Source: Diplonema papillatum (Eukaryota; Euglenozoa; Diplonemea; Diplonemida; Diplonemidae). From it: a DNA stretch of 64,000 nucleotides. The stretch covers positions 62,001 through 126,000 of the forward strand of contig JAPJBO010000533.1 of NCBI GenBank assembly GCA_030068145.1. Direction: 5' to 3'. This document shows positions 28,174 to 37,267 of this stretch, one piece after another. The notes under the pieces were generated by a model that worked only from the letters and a program-made list of their open reading frames with translations, had not been told where the DNA came from and did no database searches. Made by a program: the position numbers and the translations under genes. The first letter of the stretch is position 1. Each line of letters starts with the position of its first letter.

Positions 28174-28510
28174 CTACTGCATGCCCTCACCCGAAGCATG
28201 CCATTCAAGGCTAATGTTGTTGTCGGCAAACTGCTCTACGATATCTGGAATAGAAGGATGCAGAGCCCGAAGAACCCAAGGCTTTGCCGTGTCCGAAGTC
28301 TCCCTCTCGCCAGCGAAAGAAGCAAACAAGCCAGAGCCTCTCCTTGCGCGCCATTCCGACACTCCAATCCCTCTTGGGTTTGGGCAAGAAGGTGATCTGC
28401 AATCACGTTCAGAAGCCCAGGTGGCGTTTGCATCAGCTCCTCTACTCTGGGAGAAACCGGAAGCTCTCCGGAGATGGTACCTGCATTCCAACTCGTCCTC
28501 ATAGGAAAGG
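28174..28510 (-). pseudogene. fragment related to the 63.3-kb ORF
   Basis: On the minus strand one frame reads SPRVEELMQTPPGLLNVIAD, HLLAQTQEG and the neighbouring frame GIGVSEWRARRGSGLF, then AKPWVLRALHPSIPDIVEQF. This matches VDELLEQTPPGPLKALVEHL, LAQTKTQEGIGEFDIR at 63.3 kb in order and spacing. The fragment is not one continuous frame, so it is a decayed copy or a spliced exon. The family is not known to me. Two copies in 64 kb next to transposons point to a mobile-element protein. Confidence 0.5.
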
Positions 28511-28959
28511 CCAGTCGACGGCTGTATGCAAATGGGCGGAGGTCCTAGGACTGCGAAGGCGTGACTACCCCACAAGAAGGACTCGCTGTCTCTCTGTTCT
28601 GCCCCTGCCGCCATAGCCATCTTATCCTTGGCCAAGCACCAGTTTCTCCTCCTGCAACGCAACCTTGCCTTCAGCATGGCCATTATGACTGTAATTCTGG
28701 ATATCAACCTTGCTCCTCGCTCGGGTTGCCGTCTTCGACCGCGACCGCCTCTGATAGTTTGGGTTAGAATGCAAATAATCTGTGGCGATTTGCGGTGTCG
28801 CGGTTATCTCTTCGTACGTGATGTGTCATTCTTTCGCCTCTTTAGCTCGACTTGATCGTCGTGCTCAGGCGCGCGTTTGGTGCCTCGCTTCTTCGATTGC
28901 TCGTCCAGGTTCATCGGTTGCTGCACCGGCGCTTTCACACGCCGCACTTCACTTTCTGG

Positions 28960-29490
28960 TGCTCGTGGCACACCCGCTCACTCCACTTTTCGTGTTCCGT
29001 AGCGTTGAACACCGCCCATCTCGCCGCACGCTCTGCCCTTCCATCTCCACACGTAGGGAAAAGATCCATCCGGCCGGGTTTCGAAGCGATCGCGGGACCG
29101 CAGACCTTCGCGGCGGTCGGAGGAGAGAGGTGGTTCCAGGCGCTGCAGTATTGGCTGGATGGGATGTGGTCGGTGGTGGGTGACGTCTCGATGGCAGAGC
29201 TCGCCGTCGACTTTGAAGTGTCGTAGCGACGACGGACGGGACACCGTTGAGCATGCGTGCGAGGGTACTCGCAAAACTTTTAAAAACCGTCAGGGATGCG
29301 CTGGAGCGAAACGGCGACGGACCGCTTCTGCCAGATAGGAAACTGGAGAAGATAGGGTCGCTGAGAACGGTGGGAGCCCCGCCGTGCCTCACGGGGTACG
29401 AGATGAGGCCGATCTTCCGTGGTGGTACGGAGACGATGGAAGTGCTCGAGACACAGCTGACGACGGCACGAGTTCAGCGACGAGGCGTGG
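28960..29490 (+). pseudogene. diverged LINE C-terminal fragment
   Basis: The plus strand reads GGERWFQALQYWLDGMWSVV, GDVSMAELAVDFEVS (29120-29226). In the next frame it reads VLAKLLKTVRDALERNGDGP, GYEMRPIFRGGTETMEVLET (29265-29460). Both parts align with the post-RT region of the minus-strand LINEs in the array (FYALVAWLSDMQWTENGQAS, MLELAIDFELFSG and SGIRPRPRFREAHTGTILEE). It is clearly more diverged and interrupted by a stop and a frame change. It is a remnant of a related LINE lineage. No RT domain and no satellite target sequence are seen at its edges. Confidence 0.5.
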
Positions 29491-29554
29491 GGGCGCGGGG
29501 CTCTGGTAGAACATTTCCTGCTCTCCTTACCGCAGCTGATCCTGTCACTACCTG

Positions 29555-29893
29555 TCAAACCGTGACTCGCAGTCTGTCCTTCCTTCTCATCCTTTTCCTT
29601 CCTCTTCGGGGCACGCAGGCGTGCATGGCGGCGTGGTGTTCCACCTCCCCCCGGGTGGCGACCACCGCCCCGCAGCTCGGGCAGACATCGCCCACGAAAC
29701 CCACTTCCGTGAGCGCGAGCGGCTCGGACGCGCGCATGGCTGCCCACAGGGCGGCAGCTTCGGTGAGGGCTGCCGACCGAATGGCGGCCCTCAGTTCCTC
29801 CTTCTTATGGCCGCTCTGCGCAAGTTGGGGCCGTAATACTGCACCTTTGTAGCTCTTCCGCCCAGGGCCGACTGCAGAATGTGGTCGCCACAA
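29555..29893 (-). CDS. C2H2 zinc-finger ORF, hypothetical
   Basis: A 112-residue frame with one well-formed C2H2 finger: CPSCGAVVATRGEVEHHAAM plus H, spacing C-x2-C-x12-H-x3-H. It is preceded by a helical Ala-rich part (AAIRSAALTEAAALWAAMRA) and followed by a basic tail (RRGRKRMRRKDRLR). Single N-terminal C2H2 fingers are known from R2-like LINE proteins as well as from host regulators. It lies next to LINE debris but on the opposite strand. It could be an N-terminal fragment of an element or a host exon. Confidence 0.4.
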   Translation of the reverse strand: MWRPHSAVGPGRKSYKGAVLRPQLAQSGHKKEELRAAIRSAALTEAAALWAAMRASEPLALTEVGFVGDVCPSCGAVVATRGEVEHHAAMHACVPRRGRKRMRRKDRLRVTV

Positions 29894-30132
29894 AGGAATT
29901 ACCCCCCGAAATTCACCGATTTTGGCCTGGACCAGGTGGCTTGTCTCCTGGGGTCTTTGATCTTGATACGCTCGAATTACCCGAAATTGTCCTTATTTTG
30001 TGACGAACAAGTGCAAAGTAGCTTAGAAATGCTCTCCAGGACCCAAGGCTGCATCCCTGAAGCACTCAGCAAAAAAACAAGAAACGAAAAAAAAAAAAAA
30101 AATTATTGTACCTCCGTCCGGCCGGTAAACCG
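29894..30132. other. non-coding flank of the hAT
   Basis: Includes an A15 tract (about 30087-30102). No gene is seen. Confidence 0.4.
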
Positions 30133-30140
30133 GCTTGATT
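30133..30140. repeat. hAT target-site duplication, left
   Basis: gcttgatt, identical to 33400-33407. The 8-bp length is typical of hAT elements. Confidence 0.9.
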
Positions 30141-30269
30141 CAGGGGTTTTTCCCTTTGGCGAAAAAAAATTTTTTCGCCAAAAAAAAAAAAAAATCTGAA
30201 AAGGGGTTGGCGAAAATATTTTTTTCGCCAAAGGGATTTTTGCGTGGGGGGTCAGGGGGGTCACCTACA

Positions 30270-30378
30270 AGAGCCGAGACAGCAGGCGAGGCCGGAGGCC
30301 GAGGCTGGGTGATGCCCGAGAAGGCCGAGACAGGGCAGGCGAGGCCAGAGGCCGAGGCTGGGTGATGCACGAGAGGTC
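30270..30378 (+). repeat. two-copy repeat in the hAT leader
   Basis: gccgagacag(gg)caggcgaggcc(g/a)gaggccgaggctgggtgatgc occurs twice, about 50 bp apart, between the left end and the transposase start. Confidence 0.8.
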
Positions 30379-30508
30379 CCGGGCAACAGCACAGTCGAGT
30401 GCAGAGGCGGGCCCGCGGAGGCTGTGAGAGGGACTCAGGATGAGGTTAACAAACACACTGTCTTGTTTCTTGTTTAACACAAAGTCAGCCAGGCCCAAAC
30501 CAAGTAAC

Positions 30509-33142
30509 ATGTCGCTTGCGAGTTTCGGTTTCCGTGCGGCCGCTGCACGTGGCCCCTCAGACGAAACCATCCAGTTCGACTACGCGAACTGGAGAGGACC
30601 GAAGCTTGAGAAGCAAGCAAGCCTCAGGCGCATCAACCAGGGGACAGGCAGCAACAGGCTGAAGAACGCCGAGTTGCTGGCTAAGGTGAAGGCCTACGAT
30701 GCTGCTCAAAAGAAGATCGCCGCCGAGAATGCTCTCACTGCTCGCACATCAGCCGAAGACCTGCCCGCTCAAGCAGAAGTTGCCATCCCAACACCACCTG
30801 CTGCAGTTGAACCCCCCGCATTTGAAGGCTACGAGGTTGTTGCCGAGTATGAGTCGGACCCAGATGATGACAGTCTTGTCGGACTTTCCGTTCTTGCTTT
30901 AGTAGCTGTCGTGGTCGTGATCCTGTCCGGTTCAGCAGTGGCATTTGAGCCGATTGTTGTTGACGACGAGCCCGCTCCTGAGTCGGAAGAAAACACGAAG
31001 TTTCGTACATTTGGCAGTGGCAAAATTCTGCGATCCACTGTTGACAGGTGGCTTGCCGAGTATCCATGGCTCGATGTGTCAGATGCGGGGGCCCAGTGCA
31101 AGGTTTGCAGCCAAAAGTTTCCGCGTACAAGAGCAGTCCTCATCAACATGCCTTACGCCGACCAAACGCACCTCCGAAACCGCATGAAGAAGCACGAAAC
31201 GTCCGCCGAGCATGTTTCTGTCTCTGACATTATGACAAACCTTCGTTCAGGTGTCAGTAAGATGCGGGCTCAACTGCGCAAGATTGTCAAAACAATCTTT
31301 AAAATCGCACGCCTGGAAATCCCCCACACGGTGCACGTGCACGACTTGCTATCCTTCTTTTCTTGCTTGCACCAGGACCGCGATTTCTGTGCTTGGCTGA
31401 AGCAGGATGTGACGTATACATCGTCAACTGTGGTGAGAGAGCTTCTGGAGTTGATCGGCTTGGTATTAGAGAAGCGGCTGTACACCGAGATTAGGGAGTC
31501 CCGGTTTTGGTCAGCCACAGCAGATGCAACAACCGACGTGACGGGAAAGCACCAACTTGTGGCCACCGTTCGTTACCTCAGGAGAAATGCTGTCCAAGAG
31601 CGCTTCATTGGCCTTGAAGTCCTGCACGATCAAACTGCAACCGGCTACGCAACGAAGATAAAGCAGATGCTGTGTTATCTCCCGAAGGGCTCGTTCGTAT
31701 CCTGCTCGTTTGATGGGGCTTCGGCGATGTCTGGGAAGTTTCAGGGTGCCGAGAAGAAGGTTCGCGGTGGGATCAATGCTACTGCGCTCTTCATGTGGTG
31801 TTGTGCCCACGTCCTCAACCTCCTTGCCCAGGATGGCATAAAAGCAGTTGCGTTCATGGGAGACTTCTTCAGAACCGTCCGCGCCCTTTGGCTGATCTTC
31901 TCCGACTCCGACATCAACAAGCTACTTCTGAGCAGCGTATTCGCAGACCCGACATTTGCAGCGATGTGTGAGAAGGTGAATCGTGCCCTGGTGGAGCCGT
32001 CCGATACACGCTGGCTGGCCTACTGGAGAAGTGTCTCTGTCATCCGTATGCAGTATTCTGCAATACGCGAAGCCCTTAGACGCATCTGGAACGAGCGGAA
32101 CAGCACCCACGCAGAGCACCTGTACAAAGAGGTGAGTAAGCCGCAATTTTTTGCATGTCTTGCACTTGCGTGTGACGTTCTGGAAAAGCTGCATGCAATC
32201 TCTCTTGTTTTCCAAGGAACCGCGACCACCATCTCGGATGTTTGCAGAGAAGTGGACTCGCTCGAAGCAGAATTGAGGGCACTAAGCTCGGAAGAAAGGG
32301 CCAAAAAGATCACGAAATACTACACTTGCTGGCGCCGTTCGTTCTTCGAAGCGACCAACGTTGCCGTTACCCCTGCAGCGTTCAGCACATTCCATCAGAC
32401 TATCGCCTCCCCATACATTGCTGCACTCCTCAAGTCCACAACGGTCCGGTTTGAATCCAAGGAAGTTCTTCGGCACTTCGTTGTCTTTGACCGCATTGCG
32501 TGGCCAGAGGGCGCGCACCTTACAAACTGGGGGGATGAACACATCCGGGAGCTCTACAGATACTACAGCAAGCCCGGCCGGGTCACGTACCGACAATATG
32601 AAGTGGACGTGCCAGCAACAGACACGATGCCTCGACCCACATACAGCACCACTCGCTCGGAAACGAAGACAGACCACGGCACTCCCCTTTTGCACGGAAT
32701 GACCGAGGCAGACCTGGTGAGAGACTGGACCCTACTTAAGGAGGTTCTACGCGCCTCAAGATACTCCAAAAATGCACACGCGGTGTATCAAGCCTTCGCC
32801 CCTGATGGCACTGCGAGTGCCCGCATGCAGCCATTGAGACAACTGGTCGAACTGGCACAGACCATTGTCAGTTCCTCTGCAGAAAGTGAACGCCAGTTCA
32901 GTACCCTGGCCCGTGTAAAGACCCGACTGCGCAACCGCATGCTGAACACGACACTGCGCGCCCTCTTTTTCATCGAAGACACCGATGAGAAGGAGATGGA
33001 CGACGCGACTGCGGAGGAGGTAATCGACCTTTTTACTTCTGGCTTCGCAGCCGAAGCCCTAAGGGCAGCATGGTTTGCTGGAGAGTCTGAGCCGGTGGAG
33101 AAGGTAGCGAAAAAGCGCAAAATTGACTTGACACTACCCTGA
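30509..33142 (+). CDS. hAT transposase with BED-type zinc finger
   Basis: The enzyme cuts and pastes the element by DDE-type chemistry. I take Met at 30509 (aacATGTCGCTTGCG) as start (877 residues); the frame is open from 30440. Residues 197-234 form a BED/TTF-like finger (CKVCSQKF...KKHETSAEH). The RNase H-like core has the first Asp region ATADATTDVTGKHQLVATVR, the second DGASAMSGKFQGAEKKVRGG, the CCAHVLNLLAQDG block and a helical insertion with SDTRWLAYWRSVSV. The C-terminal dimerisation region is SSSAESERQFSTLARVKTRL with LRALFFIEDTDEK, and the tail is basic (KKRKIDLTLP). An unusual hydrophobic run (residues 122-148, LSVLALVAVVVVILSGSAVA) precedes the finger. All core motifs are intact. 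Confidence 0.93.
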   Translation: MSLASFGFRAAAARGPSDETIQFDYANWRGPKLEKQASLRRINQGTGSNRLKNAELLAKVKAYDAAQKKIAAENALTARTSAEDLPAQAEVAIPTPPAAVEPPAFEGYEVVAEYESDPDDDSLVGLSVLALVAVVVVILSGSAVAFEPIVVDDEPAPESEENTKFRTFGSGKILRSTVDRWLAEYPWLDVSDAGAQCKVCSQKFPRTRAVLINMPYADQTHLRNRMKKHETSAEHVSVSDIMTNLRSGVSKMRAQLRKIVKTIFKIARLEIPHTVHVHDLLSFFSCLHQDRDFCAWLKQDVTYTSSTVVRELLELIGLVLEKRLYTEIRESRFWSATADATTDVTGKHQLVATVRYLRRNAVQERFIGLEVLHDQTATGYATKIKQMLCYLPKGSFVSCSFDGASAMSGKFQGAEKKVRGGINATALFMWCCAHVLNLLAQDGIKAVAFMGDFFRTVRALWLIFSDSDINKLLLSSVFADPTFAAMCEKVNRALVEPSDTRWLAYWRSVSVIRMQYSAIREALRRIWNERNSTHAEHLYKEVSKPQFFACLALACDVLEKLHAISLVFQGTATTISDVCREVDSLEAELRALSSEERAKKITKYYTCWRRSFFEATNVAVTPAAFSTFHQTIASPYIAALLKSTTVRFESKEVLRHFVVFDRIAWPEGAHLTNWGDEHIRELYRYYSKPGRVTYRQYEVDVPATDTMPRPTYSTTRSETKTDHGTPLLHGMTEADLVRDWTLLKEVLRASRYSKNAHAVYQAFAPDGTASARMQPLRQLVELAQTIVSSSAESERQFSTLARVKTRLRNRMLNTTLRALFFIEDTDEKEMDDATAEEVIDLFTSGFAAEALRAAWFAGESEPVEKVAKKRKIDLTLP

Positions 33143-33399
33143 AACCTTGCTGCACCTCCTTGTCCTGTCTTGACTTCTTCTTTTGTTAACTTGTACCCGT
33201 CCCTTCCACCAGACCAACCGCACGTATTCTCCGACTCTCTCTTCCTCCTTGCACCACGAACCGCCGAAGACTCAGAATGGAAGGACAGATGCGGGTGGAC
33301 GGGCTCTGTACGACGTGAGGGCGAGAAAAATTTTCTCGCTGACAGAAGAAATTTTTTCGCCAGCATTTTTGGCCTTGCTGGCGGGCAGAATAACCCCTG

Positions 33400-33407
33400 G
33401 CTTGATT
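33400..33407. repeat. hAT target-site duplication, right
   Basis: gcttgatt, followed by an A-rich tract. Confidence 0.9.
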
Positions 33408-33440
33408 TAAAAAAAAAAAAAAAAAAAAAACAAAAAAAGA

Positions 33441-33609
33441 ATGCCAAGCGACGGCGAAGTGCTGTTAATTGGGGACGACGAACTGCATGCAGCGTTGGAG
33501 AAAGTTTACTCACTGTGCGGCGAGGTTAGCGAAGTGAAGAAGGTCATGGAGAGCATCGGGCAGGTTGCGCGGGTGTCGAAGGTGCGCAGTGCGGGCGGGT
33601 ACTACAATT
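33441..33609 (+). CDS. N-terminal ORF fragment, cut by the LINE array
   Basis: Starts MPSDGEVLLIGDDELHAALE and continues KVYSLCGEVSEVKKVMESIG, QVARVSKVRSAGGYY, a plausible helical N-terminus. At 33609 the DNA switches to LINE copy A. I do not recognise it. It may be the first ORF of an element or a host exon interrupted by rearrangement. Confidence 0.35.
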
Positions 33610-34331
33610 CCCGGTCGTTTCGGAGAGCTGCTTGCCCTCGGTACCTTCTTCTTCCTTCGTTGCACCCCTGAGTCGGGTGTGGTCGTCTTCGTCTTCTTCC
33701 GCTTGCGGCCGGCGATCGGGCCTCCCTTCGGGGTGCCGAGCACCCTCTTCTTCAGCGCTGGTCGTTCGCTGGTTCCTGGCGTTGGTGGCGGCCTCTTGGT
33801 CGCCCGTCCGGTCGTCGCCGTCCCCTTTTTCGTTGCCGCGAGCGGCGCTCGCGCCGCTCGCTTTCCTACTGGCGTTTCCCGTTGTACACCCACCTGGGTG
33901 GGTGAGGAGGGCCTCTTCTTCTTGTTGCGTCCGGGGGTTGACTGGACGTTCGGCTTGTTGGACTGGTGGTGGCCGCGGCTGCAACATGCCGCCGGTCGCC
34001 TCTGCGTCAGCGTAGGCAGCATTTTGCACTCTTGGCAGGTTCCTCTGCCATGCGTGCGGCAGGCATGATGCCCGCTGCGGCAACACGCCGCCGCCGTCTT
34101 GCACTCGCCGCATTTCGTCGTGCTGTGCTCTGTGCACACCGAGATCGGCTGCCCATCGTTCGCGTGGTGATGGTGCCGGCAGCACATCTCTACCGTGGGA
34201 ACGTCCCTTCGGACGAGTCCTCTGCACGCCTCACACTTCCCTTTGTGATGGGTCGCGCACGTGACGATTGCCTTCTCTATACCGACACCCGGCGGTCTGG
34301 GTGCAGTTGTGGTGGGGCAGGCAGGGCCCAC
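33510..34331 (-). CDS. LINE Cys/His-rich C-terminal ORF, copy A unit 1
   Basis: Starts MGPACPTTTAPRPPGVGIEK and carries tandem zinc-binding blocks: CATHHKGKCEACRGLVRR, MCCRHHHHAND, CTEHSTTKCGECKTAAACCR, HHACRTHGRGTCQECK, AACCSRGHH. A long basic region follows (KKRPSSPTQVGVQRETPVGK, RATKRPPPTPGTSERPALKK). Zinc knuckles plus a basic tail suggest nucleic-acid binding. The frame overlaps the preceding LINE frame by about 55 bp, in a different phase. The same arrangement exists in copy B, so it predates the split of A and B. In this unit the last residues are replaced by non-LINE sequence at the array border. Confidence 0.65.
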   Translation of the reverse strand: MGPACPTTTAPRPPGVGIEKAIVTCATHHKGKCEACRGLVRRDVPTVEMCCRHHHHANDGQPISVCTEHSTTKCGECKTAAACCRSGHHACRTHGRGTCQECKMLPTLTQRRPAACCSRGHHQSNKPNVQSTPGRNKKKRPSSPTQVGVQRETPVGKRAARAPLAATKKGTATTGRATKRPPPTPGTSERPALKKRVLGTPKGGPIAGRKRKKTKTTTPDSGVQRRKKKVPRASSSPKRPGIVVPARTAHLRHPRNLPDALHDLLHFANLAAQ

Positions 34332-35031
34332 CTCGCCGCTCTCCCGGTCGTCCAGTCAGGGTACGTCGGGCACTGCGTCCCTACATCGCTTCCTTTCACT
34401 TGTTCCTCAAGTATCGTCCCCGTGTGTGCCTCGCGAAAGCGTGGCCTGGGCCGTATACCCGATATCCCCGTGATGCCCATGAACGACAGCGACGTCGTCG
34501 GGCACACCCTCTCTCCTCTCATGCAGCTTCCCAGCCCTTGCTGTGCCGCCAGCTTGTCCAACGCGCTCATCATGCAGCGCAGGACGTTTCCCCGTTCTCT
34601 CACCCCCTTCGGCGCATTCCCGTGCAGCGGCATGCTGAGGCCCGAGAAGAGTTCAAAGTCGATCGCAAGCTCTAGCATTGACGCCTGCCCGTTCTCGGTC
34701 CATTGCATGTCCGACAGCCACGCTACCAACGCATAAAACGTCGGTAGTCCCCAGGCCTTGTTCCGCTCCCACGTCCACGCCGGGGCAATCCGCGCGAAGG
34801 GGTGGTCAAATTTCTCGGCAGGCATCGCATTCGCTCTCGACCAGGGGGTCGTGGGGTTCCTGGCCACCCAGCCACGTGCTTCGAGCCCAGCCCGTTCCGC
34901 AAGGATTTCAGCCATCATCTCCTGGAGCCGCCTCGAGAATTGGGCATTCTCGGGTACTACCACACCGTGTTCCAGCGTGCATCTGGGCCAGTCGGCCCGG
35001 TTGGCTGCCATCAGCTCGGCATGTGCCTTGC
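33610..35031 (-). mobile_element. LINE copy A, unit 1 (3' end lost)
   Basis: The minus-strand LINE 3' part begins at the right edge (35031) inside the post-RT region. It is cut at the left by the array border, so its last about 220 bp are missing. Confidence 0.85.
34277..35031 (-). CDS. LINE post-RT domain, copy A unit 1
   Basis: The frame reads from the truncation point GKAHAELMAANRADWPRCTL through EEMMAEILAERAG-like helices (QEMMAEILAERAGLEARGWV), EKFDHPFARIAPAWTWERNK, FYALVAWLSDMQWTENGQAS and MGITGISGIRPRPRFREAHT. It ends LPAPPQLHPDRRVSV. The RT domain and endonuclease are absent through 5' truncation. Unlike copy B there is no internal stop: AMPAEKFDH here, AMPAE-stop in B. The last residues overlap the start of the Cys/His-rich frame. 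The RT-less fragment is not active by itself but records the element's C-terminal half. Confidence 0.7.
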
Positions 35032-35064
35032 CAATTGGTCCCCCACGAAATGAGTGGTATAGCA
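35032..35064. repeat. LINE target sequence between A and B, unit 1
   Basis: A 33-bp piece of satellite variant, caattggtcccccacgaaat...gtggtatagca. The same 33 bp flanks copy A on its other side in units 2-4. Confidence 0.85.
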
Positions 35065-35123
35065 TTGAGTTCTTTTAAGTACATGAACCACATGGATTAG
35101 CATGCACTGCCTTGAAAGTCAGG

Positions 35124-36008
35124 TTATCGGATGACGTCGTCACCTGCCATTGCGTCGTCAAGGTCGAGCATTTGTGGAGCTAGCGGGGTTTGGCTTTCTT
35201 GCGATTCCAGAGACTGAGTCGGCGAGTACGAGGGCGGGCACGTGTGTCCGTTTTTCACTTTCGAGGGCATTGGTGTGCCCGTGGTCCCCGGTCGTTTCTG
35301 AGAGCTGCTTGCCCTCGGTTCCTTCTTCTTCCTTCGATGCACCCCTGAGTCGGGGGTGGTCGCCTTCGTCTTCTTCCGCTTGCGGCCGGCGATCGGGCCT
35401 TCCTTCGGGGTGCCTAGCACCCTCTTCTTCAGCGCTGGTCGTTCGCTGGTTCCTGGCGTTGGTGGCGGCCTTTTGGTCGCCCGTCCGGTCGTCGCCGTCT
35501 CCTTTTTCGTTGCCGCGGGCGGCGCTTGCGCCGCTCGCTTTCCAACTGGCGTTCCCCGTTGTACGCCCACCTGGGTGGGTGAGGAGGGCCTCTTCTTCTT
35601 GTTGCGTCCGGGGGTTGACGGGACGTTCGGTTCGTTGGACTGGTGGTGGCCGCGGCGGCAACATGCCGCCGGTCGCCTCTGCGTCAGCGTAGGGAGCCTC
35701 TTGCACTCTTGGCAGGTTCCTCTGCCATGCGTGCGGCAGGCATGATGCCCGCTGCGGCAACACGCCGCCGCCGTCTTGCACTCGCCGCACTTCGTCGTGC
35801 TGTGCTCTGTGCACACCGCGATCGGCTGCCCATCGTTCGCGTGGTGATGGTGCCGGCAGCACATCTCTACCGTGGGCACGTCCCTTCGGACGAGTGCTCT
35901 GCACGCCTCACACTTCCCTTTGTGATGGGTCGCGCACGTGACGAGTGCCTTCTCTCCGGCATATGCACGGGGTCTGGGTGCAGTTGTGGTGGGGCAGGCA
36001 GGGCCCAC
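35124..36008 (-). CDS. LINE Cys/His-rich C-terminal ORF, copy B unit 1
   Basis: A full 294-residue version. It starts MGPACPTTTAPRPRAYAGEK, has the same CxxC/CCRxHH blocks as copy A, the basic middle, and the C-terminus SPTQSLESQESQTPLAPQML, DLDDAMAGDDVIR. It overlaps the upstream LINE frame by about 140 bp in another phase. Confidence 0.7.
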   Translation of the reverse strand: MGPACPTTTAPRPRAYAGEKALVTCATHHKGKCEACRALVRRDVPTVEMCCRHHHHANDGQPIAVCTEHSTTKCGECKTAAACCRSGHHACRTHGRGTCQECKRLPTLTQRRPAACCRRGHHQSNEPNVPSTPGRNKKKRPSSPTQVGVQRGTPVGKRAAQAPPAATKKETATTGRATKRPPPTPGTSERPALKKRVLGTPKEGPIAGRKRKKTKATTPDSGVHRRKKKEPRASSSQKRPGTTGTPMPSKVKNGHTCPPSYSPTQSLESQESQTPLAPQMLDLDDAMAGDDVIR

Positions 36009-37267
36009 CTCGCCGCTCTCCCGATCGTCCAGTCAGGGTACGCCGGGCACTGCGTCCCTACATCGCTTCCTTTCACTTGTTCCTCAAGTATCGTCCCCGT
36101 GTGTGCCTCGCGAAAGCGTGGCCTGGGCCGTATACCCGATATCCCCGTGATGCCCATGAACGACAGCGACGTCGTCGGGCACACCCTCTCTCCTCTCATG
36201 CAGCTTCCCAGCCCTTGCTGTGCCGCCAGCTTGTCCAACGCGCTCATCATGCAGCGCAGGTCGTTTCCCCGTTCTCTCACCCCCTTCGGCGCATTCCCGT
36301 GCAGCGACATGCTGAGGCCCGAGAAGAGTTCAAAGTCGATCGCAAGCTCTAGCATTGACGCCTGCCCGCTCTCGGTCCACTGCATGTCAGACAGCCACGC
36401 TACCAACGCATAAAACGTCGGTAGTCCCCAGGTCTTGTTTCGCTCCCACGTCCATGCCGGGGCAATCCGCGCGAAGGGGTGGTCAAACTACTCGGCAGGC
36501 ATCGCATCCGCTCTCGACCAGGGGGTCGTGGGGTTCCTGGCTACCCAGCCACGTGCTTCGAGCCCTGCACGTTCCGCAAGGATTTCAGCCATCATCTCCT
36601 GGAGCCGCCTCGATAAGTGGGCGTTCCCCGGTACAACCACACCATGTTCCAGCGTGCATCGGGGCCACTCGGTTCGGTTGGCCGCCATCAGCCCGGCGTG
36701 TGCTTCCCGCCGGCGAATGTGTGAGTATGCGTCGCAGTCCCAGTAGATATGCTGTTCGTTCTCCGTCACGCCGCTCCCACAGTGCTTGCAGCTGGGCGCC
36801 TGCGGCTCAGCTCCAGCCTGCCTCATCCGCGACGTGAACTCCGCCGTGTTCACACCCCCCGCAATCGCAACTCGAATTAGCTTCGCCGTGTGCGCGGAAC
36901 ATTCCCTCGTCTTCCAGAACGCATTCGTGCGCTCCAAGTCGGCTCTTTCCAGCCCCTGATATCCTGGCCTTCTCGCCATCAGTCGGGCCCACGTCCTCGT
37001 TCTCAGGTCCGCCCTCACTTCGTGCCCCCTCTTCGAGGGCGACGAGGCCAGCGGGTCGAACACTGCACCATTCCGTCGTAGCGTGCGAGATAGGGGCCCA
37101 GGCTCCCATATGTGTCCACACTCCTCCATGCTCCTCATCGCCAGCCCGACTGGGCCGAGGGGTTGGTCCCCCTCGGCGTACCGCCCCCGGATACTCTCCA
37201 TCAGAGGTAGCAGTCGCGGCAGCCTCTCGCACGCCGCGTAGAACGCCGTCGTCACCCGGTACGCTAA
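35867..37267 (-). pseudogene. LINE post-RT region with zinc knuckle, copy B unit 1
   Basis: This retains more of the LINE than copy A. It begins AYRVTTAFYAACERLPRLLP, then RADLRTRTWARLMARRPGYQ, LIRVAIAGGVNTAEFTSRMR and the Cys-His knuckle CKHCGSGVTENEQHIYWDC (about 36730-36790). That knuckle is the form seen downstream of RT in many LINE polyproteins. RRREAHAGLMAANRTEWPRC and the domain shared with copy A follow. A TAG at 36488 (after AMPAE) interrupts it; copy A has a Lys codon there. The RT and endonuclease are missing through 5' truncation, so it is a dead copy. The family resembles LINEs with a CX2C...H...C tail, but I cannot assign a clade without the RT. Confidence 0.75.

Larger units (their letters stand above)
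30141..33399 (+). mobile_element. hAT transposon, apparently whole (3,259 bp)
   Basis: The ends read CAGGGGTTTTTCCC on the left, and the complement of the right end reads CAGGGGTTATTCTGCCC, matching the CAGGG start common in hAT elements. A perfect 8-bp duplication gcttgatt flanks it. Subterminal palindromes of the type ttggcgaaaa...ttttcgccaa lie at 30157-30182 and 30207-30232, with related ggcgaaaaaatttctt and gctggcg motifs at 33320-33385. These are likely transposase-binding sites. It contains one long open transposase gene and a two-copy repeat of about 50 bp in the leader (30270-30375). The near-identical partial copy at 1.4-3.4 kb shows recent activity of the family. Confidence 0.93.
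35065..37267 (-). mobile_element. LINE copy B, unit 1
   Basis: A 2,203-bp minus-strand 3' part of the LINE. Its 3' end (left, at 35065) joins tatagca and its 5' truncation (right) joins acaaaatgagtggtatagca, giving a target duplication of about 20 bp. It has no poly-A tail; the 3' end reads ...CTTAAAAGAACTCAA. Confidence 0.88.
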
